From: Chloroflexota bacterium
GTDB lineage: Bacteria; Chloroflexota; Anaerolineae; Anaerolineales; Anaerolineaceae
Direction of reading: 5' to 3'
Length of the DNA: 64,000 bases
Assembly: GCA_012517865.1 (NCBI GenBank)
Contig: JAAYUC010000008.1
Location: 85,767-149,766, forward strand
The notes under the pieces were generated by a model, which was given only the letters and a program-made list of their open reading frames with translations, did no database searches and was not told the DNA's origin. This document shows positions 52,318 through 60,836 of this stretch, piece after piece. The translations under genes were made by a program, and so were the position numbers. The stretch's first letter is position 1, and every line of letters starts with the position of its first letter.

Positions 52318-53127
52318 ATGGATCAAGAAAAACTGAACGGAAATCATCCTGACGATCATGTTCTTCGGCTGCTAAACCGCAAAAGCGGTTCAGTCTGGGT
52401 CATTGTTTTTGTTTTTATGATTGCCGGGGCCCTGCTTGGCGGGCTCGTAAGCCTGGCTCTGCCGCCGGTTTACGAGGCCAGAGCGCTTGTGAGCACCAAC
52501 CTGGAACTGGTTCAGGATGCCAATATCACCGAAATCATGCTGGACGCCGAGATAAACCACATTGGAGAATTGGTGTTTCATCCGGATGTCATTCAGGAAT
52601 TGATTGCCAGGGAAGACAAACTTGGAAATCACCTGACGCTTGAAAAACTGAAGAAAATTGGCGCGGTCGAGCGTCAGTTAATGAACACGGTCATTAAGGT
52701 TCGGGACGAAGAGCCTGAGGTTGCCGCGCGGATTGCCTCCGCGTGGGCGGAGATTTTATACAACAGATTAACCGCGGCCTACGAACACGCCGTTAAGTTA
52801 TCCAGTGCGAAGCAGCAATACAATGCCATCCGCGACTGCATGACCGCTGCGCCCAAGGCTCCGAAGAACTTCTGCAGCTCGCTGAACGCGGAGTTTGTCC
52901 GTGAGGAGACTGATCGTCTGGTAGAGATTATCCTCTCGGAAAGCCCGCAAACGCTCGGCCTGACGGTCGCGCTGAACGTCAGCCAATACCAGCCAGCCGC
53001 CCAGCCGGAAAAACCCTTGCATTATTCCAGAGGCGCGCTGATATTGGGCGGCGCGTTGGCAGGGCTTGCGCTGGGTATAGCTTTTGTGGAATTGAATCCA
53101 AAGCTGAAGCGGAATCATGAAGCCTAA
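52318..53127 (+). CDS. Wzz/chain-length-determinant-like polysaccharide co-polymerase
   Basis: Protein of about 269 residues with two terminal helices: SVWVIVFVFMIAGALLGGLVSLAL at the N-terminus and GALILGGALAGLALGIAFVEL at the C-terminus. The first is followed by PPVYEARALVSTNLELVQDANI, as in Wzz proteins. The middle part is helical. There is no C-terminal tyrosine kinase, so it is a kinase-less co-polymerase that sets chain length. The ATG is preferred over the upstream TTG at 52291, but the choice is uncertain. It overlaps the next gene by 11 bp. Confidence 0.82.
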   Translation: MDQEKLNGNHPDDHVLRLLNRKSGSVWVIVFVFMIAGALLGGLVSLALPPVYEARALVSTNLELVQDANITEIMLDAEINHIGELVFHPDVIQELIAREDKLGNHLTLEKLKKIGAVERQLMNTVIKVRDEEPEVAARIASAWAEILYNRLTAAYEHAVKLSSAKQQYNAIRDCMTAAPKAPKNFCSSLNAEFVREETDRLVEIILSESPQTLGLTVALNVSQYQPAAQPEKPLHYSRGALILGGALAGLALGIAFVELNPKLKRNHEA

Positions 53128-54607
53128 TTTTCTTGACAGACTGAAAAGCGGAACCTGGAAGCTTTTTTTAATCGCGCTGCCATTTACGAGCTTTCCGCTC
53201 TTAGCACGGCTGGCAGGCGGGACGTCTGTCGCCCCGCTTTCGGCGGTGTTTCTTTTGGTATTGTTTTTCGTTTCTTATTTACCGGAATTATTCCGCAGCC
53301 GCTCCGTTCCCCGCCAGGCACTGCCGCTGTTGCTTTTCATGCTCAGCGCCTTGCTTTCTTCGGCACTGGCAGTGTTTATCCCTTTTGATTCTTTTCGCGG
53401 CGTGCCTGTCTGGACCAACGCGCTGGAGGGGTTTGTTACCATCCTCCTGGGCATCGCTTTTTATCTGGTCTCCATTCATATGGTCGTGGATGAAGTCTGG
53501 TTCCGGAAAACTCTGCGTTGGGTTTATGTGGGCGGAATCATCACTATCGCAGCTTCGCTGGTCCAATCCGCGTTCTGGTTCGCGCTGGGGAAATACCCCG
53601 AGGTACTAAAGCAGCTGCAGGCTTTAATTTCCTCCAGCGGACTGCTTTACAAAGCGCGCGTGACTGGCGTGGCGTTCGAGCCTTCCTGGTTGGCAAACCA
53701 GTTGAACACCCTGTACTTGCCGCTTTGGATAGGCTTCTCCGTCAAAGGTTTTTCAGCTTTCCGACGTAAGCTTTTTGGAGTTCTCAGCGTCGAAAACATC
53801 CTGATGTGTTTGGGCTTTTTGGTTTTGTTTCTCAGCTTCAGCAGAATCGGCTGGCTGACCACGTTGGCCATGATTGCTTTCCTGGTTTTCAGGACGGCAA
53901 ACAAATTGATGAACAGATGGCTCGAGCGGCGCGCGCAGCACAGGGGAACAATAACCAGCCCATGGAAACATTTCTTTGCCAAGCTGGGCCTTTGGCTGAG
54001 CCTGGTGCTCGCGTTTTCGCTGATTATCCTGCTGCTTGGGGTGTTCTTATCCCGCGTGGACCCCCGCATGGAGGATTTGTTTGATGTTGAAAGGTACAGA
54101 GAATTTGGCATTCTGGGATGGGCCAGCCAGCTCAGCTTCGCGGAACGTTTAATATATTGGATTACCGCCTTCAGAGTGTTTCTTTCGCGCCCTATTTTGG
54201 GGGTCGGTTTGGGAGGCAGCGGGTTCTTTTTCACGCGGATGACACCCGAATTTGGTTACGGCCTGCCAGAGGTCATTGAATACCTGTTCCGGGATAACGT
54301 CATCCCGAACGCGAAAAACCTATGGGTGCGTTTGCTGGCGGAAACCGGAATAGTCGGCTTTTCGCTGTTCTGTGTATGGCTCAGCACGCACTTTTTTGCT
54401 GCCAGGAACCTTGAAAAGTCTGCTAATTTCCTTGAGTCCACATTCGGATTAGTTGGCAAACTATTTGTGATCGCGATACTGATGGAAGGTTTCAGCATGG
54501 ACAGCTTTGGGCTGCCTTACCTGTGGTTCGCCTTGGCGCTGATTGTGAGCGTCTCGCGCATCAGGGCAAAAACCACCGAGCGCGAATCCGAACCAAGCTG
54601 TATTTAA
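53117..54607 (+). CDS. O-antigen ligase / polymerase family membrane protein (Wzy/WaaL-like)
   Basis: Protein of 496 residues with 11-12 helices and a large outer loop (LSRVDPRMEDLFDVERYREFG...). The end of that loop carries RPILGVGLGGSGFFFTRM and, further on, NLWVRLLAETGIVGFSLFCVW, the typical Wzy_C/O-antigen-ligase pattern. These enzymes join or polymerise undecaprenyl-linked glycans outside the membrane. With the Wzz-like gene, which it overlaps by 11 bp, it forms a Wzy-dependent surface polysaccharide unit. A strong bidirectional terminator follows. Confidence 0.86.
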   Translation: MKPNFLDRLKSGTWKLFLIALPFTSFPLLARLAGGTSVAPLSAVFLLVLFFVSYLPELFRSRSVPRQALPLLLFMLSALLSSALAVFIPFDSFRGVPVWTNALEGFVTILLGIAFYLVSIHMVVDEVWFRKTLRWVYVGGIITIAASLVQSAFWFALGKYPEVLKQLQALISSSGLLYKARVTGVAFEPSWLANQLNTLYLPLWIGFSVKGFSAFRRKLFGVLSVENILMCLGFLVLFLSFSRIGWLTTLAMIAFLVFRTANKLMNRWLERRAQHRGTITSPWKHFFAKLGLWLSLVLAFSLIILLLGVFLSRVDPRMEDLFDVERYREFGILGWASQLSFAERLIYWITAFRVFLSRPILGVGLGGSGFFFTRMTPEFGYGLPEVIEYLFRDNVIPNAKNLWVRLLAETGIVGFSLFCVWLSTHFFAARNLEKSANFLESTFGLVGKLFVIAILMEGFSMDSFGLPYLWFALALIVSVSRIRAKTTERESEPSCI

Positions 54608-54626
54608 GACTAATATTGAGGAGTCA

Positions 54627-54661
54627 AATCCGCCCCTGGAGTTCCCAGGGGCGGATTTTTC
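54627..54661. terminator. Strong bidirectional terminator between the polysaccharide operon and fni
   Basis: ATCCGCCCCTGG and CCAGGGGCGGAT pair with a short loop and are flanked by A and T tracts. It sits between the converging ligase-like gene and fni. Confidence 0.92.
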
Positions 54662-54666
54662 TTTTC

Positions 54667-55695
54667 TTATACTTCTAAAGGCAGCAAAACTGAACGGTCA
54701 AAACTTTTGAGGTCGGATTTTCCGCAGGCAAACAGGCAAATGCGGATTTCGGAGATGGTTAATAATACCAGGTCGCGCAAACGGGTGTAGCCCGCGTCTG
54801 CCGCGCGAATAAACGGGCCCGCCATGCCGCCCAATGCGGCGCCGAGAGCCAGGGTTTTGGCGATGTCCAAACCATTTTTTAGGCCGCCGGAAGCAAAAAC
54901 CAAAGCCTCAGGCAGTTCGGTCTTAATCTCCCGCAGGCACTGCGCGGTTGGAATGCCCCATCCTCTGAAACTTGCAGCCAGCTGCGCCCGGTTGGGGTCG
55001 GTCTGTCGGTGCATTTCCACCTGGGACCAGGAGGTGCCGCCGGCCCCGGCGACATCAATTGCGGAGACGCCCGCGTCCAGCAGCTGCCGCGCGAGCCTGG
55101 CGCTAATGCCCCAGCCGACTTCCTTTACGATGACAGGTACAGGAAGGTCTTTGCAGACCCGCGCGATTTTATCCAGAAGACCGGCGAAGTTAGTGTCCCC
55201 TTCCAGCTGCAGCGCTTCTTGTAAAGGGTTCAGGTGGAGGATAAGCGCGTCGGCATGAATCATATCAACCGCGCGCTGGCATTCCTGAATTCCATAGCCT
55301 TTATTCAGCTGTATCGCACCGAGATTCGCGAACAGCAGTGCGTCCGGGGCGTACCTGCGCACATCATATGTGCTTGCCAATTCAGGATTCTCGATTGCCG
55401 CCCGCTGGGATCCGACACCCATCGCCAATCCGAATTCCTGCGCGGCTGCTGCCAGCAGCTGGTTATAACGGGCTGCTTTTGGACTGCCGCCGGTCATTGA
55501 TGAAATCAGCAGCGGGGCGCGCAGCTGTTTGCCAAAAAGGTTCAGGCTCAGGTTAACGTCCTCAAGGTTAATTTCGGGCAGCGCCTGGTGCAAAAAATGG
55601 TATTCTTCGAGGCCTGTGGTTATCCCCGAGCTGATGTCTTCCCTCAGGTTAATATCGAGATGTTCGTCTTTTCGGTGAGAGGTGTTTGCATCCAT
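54667..55695 (-). CDS. fni: Type 2 isopentenyl-diphosphate delta-isomerase
   Basis: FMN- and NADPH-dependent isomerase of 342 residues converting isopentenyl to dimethylallyl diphosphate for isoprenoid synthesis. Motifs: RKDEHLDI at the N-terminus, PLLISSMTGGSPKAARYN, GVGSQRAAIENPE, HLNPLQEALQLEGDTNF, VIVKEVGWGIS and FASGGLKNGLDIAKTLALGAA for flavin phosphate binding. All key regions are intact. No other isoprenoid gene is in the window, and the gene diverges from the acyl carrier protein gene. Confidence 0.95.
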   Translation of the reverse strand: MDANTSHRKDEHLDINLREDISSGITTGLEEYHFLHQALPEINLEDVNLSLNLFGKQLRAPLLISSMTGGSPKAARYNQLLAAAAQEFGLAMGVGSQRAAIENPELASTYDVRRYAPDALLFANLGAIQLNKGYGIQECQRAVDMIHADALILHLNPLQEALQLEGDTNFAGLLDKIARVCKDLPVPVIVKEVGWGISARLARQLLDAGVSAIDVAGAGGTSWSQVEMHRQTDPNRAQLAASFRGWGIPTAQCLREIKTELPEALVFASGGLKNGLDIAKTLALGAALGGMAGPFIRAADAGYTRLRDLVLLTISEIRICLFACGKSDLKSFDRSVLLPLEV

Positions 55696-55702
55696 AGTGT
55701 GA

Positions 55703-55731
55703 TTTAGGTGTTATATTTATGACATTATAAT
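55703..55731 (+). promoter_or_regulatory. Candidate promoter of the acyl carrier protein gene
   Basis: TTTAGG and a perfect TATAAT (55726-55731) are 17 bp apart. The -35 is weak. The leader of about 37 nt carries GAGGAAGAGGA before the ATG. Confidence 0.45.
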
Positions 55732-55774
55732 ATGGCAATCAATTAAGCATAAATCCATTGAGGAAGAGGAACAC

Positions 55775-56011
55775 ATGGAAGAAACATTCAATGCTGTAAA
55801 AGAAGTAATCGTGGAAGTCTTGAAAATTGACGGTGATAGCATCACGCCCGAAACCCGTTTTATCGAGGACCTCAAAGCAGATTCGATGGACCAATTCTTC
55901 CTGATTGACGGTTTTTGTGAAAAGTTTGACATCAACATTTCCGACGAAACAGCCCGCGAAATCCGCTCAGTTAAGGATGCTGTCGCGGCCATTGAAGCGT
56001 TAAAAAAATAA
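55775..56011 (+). CDS. acpP: Acyl carrier protein
   Basis: Acidic protein of 78 residues with the phosphopantetheine site LKADSMDQFFLIDGF (Ser in DSMD). Common ACPs have DSLDTVELVM; the aromatic FFL after the site is unusual. The rest is standard (TPETRFIEDL, FDINISDETAREIRSVKDAVAAI). It is monocistronic and ends at a terminator shared with sucD. No fatty-acid synthase gene is adjacent, so it could serve fatty-acid synthesis or a specialised pathway. Confidence 0.9.
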   Translation: MEETFNAVKEVIVEVLKIDGDSITPETRFIEDLKADSMDQFFLIDGFCEKFDINISDETAREIRSVKDAVAAIEALKK

Positions 56012-56024
56012 GCACGGTTGAAAT

Positions 56025-56053
56025 AAAAAGAGGAGCATTAGCTCCTCTTTTTA
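56025..56053. terminator. Bidirectional terminator between acpP and sucD
   Basis: AAAAAGAGGAGC and GCTCCTCTTTTT pair around ATTA. It overlaps the sucD stop codon and serves both converging genes. Confidence 0.92.
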
Positions 56054-56917
56054 AATACGGATAATCTCGGCAATTTCTTCCGGATAAGAAAACAATTGAA
56101 CGCCGGCACGCAGCAGGGATTCTATCTTGCTTCTCGCGGAGCCGGTTTTGCCCTCGATAATCGCGCCGGCATGCCCCATGCGGCGGTTCTCGGGGGCGGT
56201 TCTTCCGGCAATGTAGGCGTATACAGGCTTGGTTACGTGATTTAAGATAAAGTCCGCTGCCAGTTCTTCTTCATTACCGCCAATTTCTCCAATCAGGACA
56301 ATCTGGTCAGTATGCGGGTCAGATTCAAACAGGTCCAGGCATTCCACGAAACTGGTGCCAACAATCGGGTCGCCCCCAATCCCGACGCATGTGGATACCC
56401 CCACACCGGCTTTTTTAAGCGCCTGAACCACCTCATAAGTCAACGTTCCGGACCGGGATACCACCCCGACTTTGCCAGGCAGCGCGATCGAACCCGGGAT
56501 GATGCCTGCTTTCGCTTTCCCAGGGGTGAGGATTCCCGGCGAGTTTGGCCCGATCAGACGGCTCTCCGAATGCTCCAAAAGCGCGCGTACTTTGAGCATG
56601 TCTTTAATCGGGATGCCCTCAGAGATGCACACAATCAACCCAATCTCAGCCTCAATGGACTCCATGATGGCGTCCGCGGCATGAAAGGCAGGCACGAAAA
56701 TCACACTGGTATCCGCCTGGGTGGATTCTTTGGCGTCCCGGACAGTATCGAAGACAGGCACTTTATAATCAAGCACCCATTCTCCGCCGTGGCCGGGGGA
56801 TGTGCCAGCGACGACATTTTTGGCATAGGCATACATGCGTTCACTATGGTACAGGCCTTCCCGTCCTGTGATCCCCTGGACTAAAATGCGCGCGTTTTCG
56901 TTGAGGAGTATTGTCAT
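56051..56917 (-). CDS. sucD: Succinate-CoA ligase alpha subunit
   Basis: Protein of 288 residues that forms succinyl-CoA or cleaves it to give ATP or GTP in the citric acid cycle. CoA-binding region: ILVQGITGREGLYHSERM. The phosphorylated histidine is in APENRRMGHAGAII (about residue 246). The start overlaps the sucC stop by 4 bp, the standard sucC-sucD order. The length is usual. Confidence 0.96.
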   Translation of the reverse strand: MTILLNENARILVQGITGREGLYHSERMYAYAKNVVAGTSPGHGGEWVLDYKVPVFDTVRDAKESTQADTSVIFVPAFHAADAIMESIEAEIGLIVCISEGIPIKDMLKVRALLEHSESRLIGPNSPGILTPGKAKAGIIPGSIALPGKVGVVSRSGTLTYEVVQALKKAGVGVSTCVGIGGDPIVGTSFVECLDLFESDPHTDQIVLIGEIGGNEEELAADFILNHVTKPVYAYIAGRTAPENRRMGHAGAIIEGKTGSARSKIESLLRAGVQLFSYPEEIAEIIRI

Positions 56918-58059
56918 GAAGCCACCTGCTTTGATGCTCGCACCGCGATTTCCGCTGCCGCCATTAGAGTATCGGCCTGCAGGAGTTGTGGGTAAGGTTC
57001 CAGAATTTTTTTGCCTTCTTCGGCATTGGTACCTTCCAGGCGCACAACGATAGGCAAAGCCCGGCGCATTTCCGGCAGGACCGCTGCCAATCCTCTCGCG
57101 ACCTCGTCGCAGCGCGTGATGCCGCCAAAAATGTTGATCAGGACGGCGGTAACCTTGGGGTCCTTGATGATTATCGAAAGGGCTGCGGTCACTTTGTCTG
57201 CGGTCGCCCCGCCTCCAATATCCAGGAAATTGGCGGGTTCGCTGCCGGCCTGCTGTATGCAGTCCATGGTCGCCATTGCCAGGCCCGCGCCGTTGACCAT
57301 GCAGCCGATGTTGCCGTTGAGCTGGATGTAGTTCAGGCTGAACTTCTTGGCTTCTTGTTCTGTCGGGGTCTCGGCGGTCTGGTCAGAAACTTCCAAAAAA
57401 TCCTTTTGGCGGAAGATGGCATTGTCGTCTATGGTCATTTTGCCGTCCAGAGCCATTAAAGTTTTCTCTGGCGTCACAACCAGCGGATTTATTTCAATTA
57501 AGGTAGCATCTAACTGGTCGAACAGCCTCCAAAGGGAAGCCGCGATTTGCTGCAGCGGTTTCCACAGGGAGTAATCAATTCCTAATTTTGAAGCCAGCGC
57601 CCGGACGGTATAGTTCTGAAGCCCTATCAAAGGGTTTATGGGCTTTTTTTCGATGTGTTCCGGCGCGGTCAGGGCGATTTCTTCAATTTCAATGCCGCCG
57701 GAGGAGGATAGGATGAGAATAGGTTTTGCCAGGGATCTGTCGTTCACAATTCCGAGGTAAAACTCCTGAGAGAACTCTATGGCCTTTTCCACCAAAAGGC
57801 GGTGCACTGGAATCCCGCGGATTTCGCTGTTGAAAATCAAGTTGGCGGTAGTCTCAATCTCAGCGTCGCCGCGGACAAGACGAATGCCGCCAGCTTTTCC
57901 GCGTCCGCCCGAAAGCACCTGCGCTTTTAAGACCACCGGGTATCCAATTTCTGCGGCAATCTGGCGGGCTTCGATGGGGGTGTTTGCCAATCCGGATTTA
58001 GGTACAGGGATTCCTTCACGAGAAAAAAACAATTTTGCCTGGTATTCGTGAAGTTTCAT
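56914..58059 (-). CDS. sucC: Succinate-CoA ligase beta subunit
   Basis: ATP-grasp subunit of 381 residues that binds the nucleotide and succinate. Motifs: [80 protein letters not shown] and [17 protein letters not shown]. It pairs with sucD, overlapping by 4 bp. Upstream is a terminator that ends the SPFH gene, so sucCD has its own promoter. Confidence 0.96.
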   Translation of the reverse strand: MKLHEYQAKLFFSREGIPVPKSGLANTPIEARQIAAEIGYPVVLKAQVLSGGRGKAGGIRLVRGDAEIETTANLIFNSEIRGIPVHRLLVEKAIEFSQEFYLGIVNDRSLAKPILILSSSGGIEIEEIALTAPEHIEKKPINPLIGLQNYTVRALASKLGIDYSLWKPLQQIAASLWRLFDQLDATLIEINPLVVTPEKTLMALDGKMTIDDNAIFRQKDFLEVSDQTAETPTEQEAKKFSLNYIQLNGNIGCMVNGAGLAMATMDCIQQAGSEPANFLDIGGGATADKVTAALSIIIKDPKVTAVLINIFGGITRCDEVARGLAAVLPEMRRALPIVVRLEGTNAEEGKKILEPYPQLLQADTLMAAAEIAVRASKQVAS

Positions 58060-58100
58060 TGCGCTCCAGTAAATTTTTCTCTAATTTTACCTGAACTCAA

Positions 58101-58131
58101 CAAAAAGGCAGCCCGGCATTGACCGGGCTGC
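58101..58131 (-). terminator. Terminator of the SPFH gene (minus strand)
   Basis: Read on the minus strand, GCAGCCCGG and CCGGGCTGC pair around TCAATG and run into CTTTTTG. It separates the SPFH transcript from sucCD. Confidence 0.9.
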
Positions 58132-58149
58132 GAAAATTCTTGGATATCT

Positions 58150-59199
58150 TTAGCCTTTCAGGAATTCCTGCAGAGCTTCCTTGCTAATTCTGAAGGCGCT
58201 GCCAATCTTGCGCGCTTTAAGGTCGCCCGCGTTAATCGCGGCCAGAACGTCCTCTTCAGATACTTTCAGGAACGCGGCGGCCTCGGATGGAGTCATTACG
58301 TCCGGCATGGCAGGGGCTGCCGAGGATGAGGCAGCAGCGGGCGCCTGGCCGGCCTGAGACATGCTAGCCAATGAGCTGCTGAGGACATTCCCAATTCCCA
58401 TTCCAGCGCCAATGCCGGCTGTAAGGCCAGCACCGCCGGCAGGGTTCTGTGCGGCATCCCGCATGGCATCCGCCGCCTGCAGTTGGGTGTAGGTTTGCAT
58501 ATCCAGCATACCCATCTGACGAAGCTCTTCCGCGGATTTATCCGACGGTTTGAGATTGCCAATGTAGAAGGATTTGAGCAGCAGACCAAGGGCGAGGAAA
58601 TCATCCTGCGCTTTGGCGCGCACGGCCGCGCCCAGCTCTTCGGTCAGGCCAATCAGCTCCAGCACGCTGCTCTTGGAGGTGGTTTCACCGAGGACATCCT
58701 GCAGTTTGGAAAGCAGCATGGTGCGCAGGCGGGTTTCAATATCGGATGTGCGGTAGGCGCCCTGCGCGCCGACCAGCTGGGTAACGAATTGCTGAGGGTC
58801 TTTGACCTGAAAACTATAGGTGCCGAAGCCCTGCAAAAGCGCGATTCCCAGTCCAACGCCGGGGTTTCGCACGATAATGGGTTGGGGGGTGCCCCATTTA
58901 CGGTCAGCAAATTCGCGCATCGAGACATAATAAACTTCCGCGGTGAAGGGCGTCCGTCCTCCAAAGGCCTGACCCAGCAGGTTGGTCAGAAGAGGAACGT
59001 TCGCGGTCGTGATTGTGTGTCTTCCAGGACCGAGAACGTCCAGCGCGCGGCCGTCGCGGAAGAAGACAACATTCTGAGATTCACGGACAATTACCTGCGA
59101 GCCAAAACGCAAATCTGCGACACCGCTTTCGGGAAAGCGATGTACGATTTCATCCGTCATCTCGCTTGGATATTCAACAACATCAAAAATTCTTGCCAT
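58150..59199 (-). CDS. SPFH-domain protein fused to a helix-turn-helix module
   Basis: Protein of 349 residues. Residues about 20-215 are an SPFH/virion-core-like domain (FGSQVIVRESQNVVFFRDGRAL; LGPGRHTITTANVPLL; YSFQVKDPQQFVTQLVG). A helical part with LKPSDKSAEELRQMGMLDMQTY and an Ala/Gly-rich linker follow. The last 50 residues (MTPSEAAAFLKVSEEDVLAAINAG...RISKEALQEFLKG) are an excisionase/MerR-like helix-turn-helix. Relatives such as B. subtilis YdjI usually end in a zinc ribbon instead. A PspA-linked membrane-stress role is known for the YdjI group. It is 35 bp downstream of the 174-residue protein gene. Confidence 0.83.
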   Translation of the reverse strand: MARIFDVVEYPSEMTDEIVHRFPESGVADLRFGSQVIVRESQNVVFFRDGRALDVLGPGRHTITTANVPLLTNLLGQAFGGRTPFTAEVYYVSMREFADRKWGTPQPIIVRNPGVGLGIALLQGFGTYSFQVKDPQQFVTQLVGAQGAYRTSDIETRLRTMLLSKLQDVLGETTSKSSVLELIGLTEELGAAVRAKAQDDFLALGLLLKSFYIGNLKPSDKSAEELRQMGMLDMQTYTQLQAADAMRDAAQNPAGGAGLTAGIGAGMGIGNVLSSSLASMSQAGQAPAAASSSAAPAMPDVMTPSEAAAFLKVSEEDVLAAINAGDLKARKIGSAFRISKEALQEFLKG

Positions 59200-59234
59200 T
59201 TTTATGACTCCAAATCCTGTTGCTAATCAAATCT

Positions 59235-59759
59235 TCAGTTGGCCGCGATGCCTTTCAGCACGTCCGACCGCTTATTAAAGGTTTCCACGCAAGACTGCGC
59301 GACGCTTGTGAGATGCTTGATGGCAGCGGGCAGCCCGTCCGTGCCAATTGACGATTCCACATTGTCAATTGCGCGGGTAACAGTCTCGTTAAGGTCAAGC
59401 AGTTGGCTGTCGAACTGGTAGACCTGGGCCAGGTCGTCCTCTTTAATCTTAATAGCGTCAAAAATACCGGCATAACCGTAAGACGCGGTGCGAACCCGGT
59501 CTATGAATTGGCGCAGCTTAATTGCGGCAGCCTCAAGGTCGTCGATATATGCAAGGCCGCCCTGCGAAATCAAATCGCGCTGTAAACCGGAAACGCGCTG
59601 ATATTGGGATTCAAACGCGAGCGCAACCTGTTCCCGCAGCAGTTTATCCGACATTCTGCGGTCTCCGCGTTCCACATAGCCTTTAAACCCTGGAATCTTC
59701 GCGATGAGCTTCTTGAAGAAATCCTGTTCACCGACTACTTTATCGAAAATATCACTCAT
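59235..59759 (-). CDS. Helical cytoplasmic protein of unknown function, partner of the SPFH gene
   Basis: Protein of 174 residues, almost entirely helical and charged (FFKKLIAKIPGFKGYVERGDRRMSDKLLREQVA; EAAAIKLRQFIDRVRTASYGYAG; DLAQVYQFDSQLLDLNETVTRAIDNVE). No signal peptide, membrane segment or enzyme motif is visible. AAAGGAG stands before the ATG. A TATGAT -10 box is visible upstream on the minus strand. It precedes the SPFH gene by 35 bp in the same direction, so the two form a module, possibly for membrane stress. Confidence 0.72.
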   Translation of the reverse strand: MSDIFDKVVGEQDFFKKLIAKIPGFKGYVERGDRRMSDKLLREQVALAFESQYQRVSGLQRDLISQGGLAYIDDLEAAAIKLRQFIDRVRTASYGYAGIFDAIKIKEDDLAQVYQFDSQLLDLNETVTRAIDNVESSIGTDGLPAAIKHLTSVAQSCVETFNKRSDVLKGIAAN

Positions 59760-59842
59760 TTTTGCTCCTTTTAAACCGAATAGTGACCATTCTTTTGTAT
59801 CATACAGTAATCCCGGGTAAAAAACAACAGATTATATAGCGG

Positions 59843-59872
59843 TTTAAGACTTCCCTACAATCCAATTATAAT
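59843..59872 (+). promoter_or_regulatory. Candidate promoter for the pilin-like gene and comF
   Basis: TTTAAG and a perfect TATAAT (59867-59872) are 18 bp apart. The -35 is poor. The leader would be about 30 nt. Confidence 0.4.
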
Positions 59873-59908
59873 AGAAACAGTAATTACCTCTGCCGTTCGG
59901 AGAAGCCA

Positions 59909-60046
59909 ATGCGTTCACAATCGCCCAAAGGATGGGGACCAGTGGAGTACGTACTTCTGGTTATCCTCATTTTCTTGATCCTGTTTACCCTCTTTTCATT
60001 GTTCTGGCCGGCAATCCAACTTTTCTACAACGCCAATCTGAAGTGA
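59909..60046 (+). CDS. 45-residue single-helix membrane protein, Flp-pilin-like
   Basis: Too short for the ORF track. GGAGAAG lies five bases before the ATG. The protein starts MRSQSPKGWGPVEYVLLVIL, followed by a long hydrophobic helix and a short polar end (LFYNANLK). Cutting after KG would leave W-G-P-V-E-Y, placing Glu at position 5 and Tyr at 6, as in Flp-type pilins (G|xxxxEY), which a TadV-like peptidase processes. No tad genes are nearby, so a plain small membrane protein remains possible. comF follows four bases after the stop. Confidence 0.68.
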   Translation: MRSQSPKGWGPVEYVLLVILIFLILFTLFSLFWPAIQLFYNANLK

Positions 60047-60050
60047 GCCC

Positions 60051-60809
60051 ATGGCGGACAAATACGCACTGCTCGCGGCCGCTTATTCCGCGTTTTGGAA
60101 CGCTGTGGATTGGGTGTTTCCGCCAAAATGTGCGGGCTGCGGCGCCGAAGGCTGCCAGATTTGCCCGGAATGTCTCCAAAAAATCCGCTTGACCAGCAGG
60201 GAAAGCTGCGTCTACTGCGGACGCGCGCTTCCGGTGCGCGGCGTTTGTACTTCTTGTCGTTTACATCCTCCGGCTTATCAGGAAATTCGCAGCCTTGCCG
60301 GTTATGAGGGCGTGATTCGTGAAATTGTCGTGAACCTTAAATACCATTCCGATTTGGGCCTTTCACACGCGGTAGCACCGCTGCTTGCCGGGTTGGTGCA
60401 GTCCGAGAAGTGGCAGCTGGATATGGTGGTACCTGTGCCATTAAGCGAGAAACACTATCAGCAAAGAGGGTACAACCAGGCTGCTGTGCTGGCATTTCCG
60501 CTCGCGCTTCGCCTCGGGCTGCCAATGCGCGCCAGGGCGCTGGCTCGCATCCGCGAGACGCAGTCTCAGGTTCGCCTGAACCGCGCACAGAGAAAAGCCA
60601 ACGTCCAGGGCGCGTTTCTGGCTGACCCGCTGTTGGTAAGCGGAAAGCGGGTGCTGCTTGTCGATGATGTTTTTACCACCGGTGCCACGCTAAACGCCGC
60701 CGCGGAGGCTCTTCGCAGCGCGCGCTGCAGCGATGTGCGGGTGCTGACCCTCGCTCAGGCGCTGGACAAGTCAGATGCAGTTGAAAAAGAGATTTCAATC
60801 AAGGTATAA
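60051..60809 (+). CDS. comF: ComF-family phosphoribosyltransferase-like protein
   Basis: Protein of 252 residues. The N-terminus has two zinc-binding knuckles (CAGCGAEGCQICPEC; CVYCGRALPVRGVCTSC) and the body is a type I phosphoribosyltransferase fold, with the PRPP loop VLLVDDVFTTGATL and KYHSDLGLSHAVAPLL. ComF proteins act in DNA uptake and recombination as PriA/Dpr partners in competent bacteria, although many hosts are not known to be competent. It follows the pilin-like gene closely, an arrangement that would fit DNA uptake, but this is inference. The hpf promoter lies at its 3' end. Confidence 0.9.
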   Translation: MADKYALLAAAYSAFWNAVDWVFPPKCAGCGAEGCQICPECLQKIRLTSRESCVYCGRALPVRGVCTSCRLHPPAYQEIRSLAGYEGVIREIVVNLKYHSDLGLSHAVAPLLAGLVQSEKWQLDMVVPVPLSEKHYQQRGYNQAAVLAFPLALRLGLPMRARALARIRETQSQVRLNRAQRKANVQGAFLADPLLVSGKRVLLVDDVFTTGATLNAAAEALRSARCSDVRVLTLAQALDKSDAVEKEISIKV

Positions 60810-60810
60810 T
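60781..60810 (+). promoter_or_regulatory. Promoter of hpf
   Basis: TTGAAA (60781-60786) and TATAAT (60805-60810) are 18 bp apart, one of the best matches here. It overlaps the comF stop and gives a leader of about 20 nt with GAGGAGG before the ATG at 60837. Confidence 0.7.
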
Positions 60811-60836
60811 CTGGTTATAACCTAGAGGAGGTGCCT

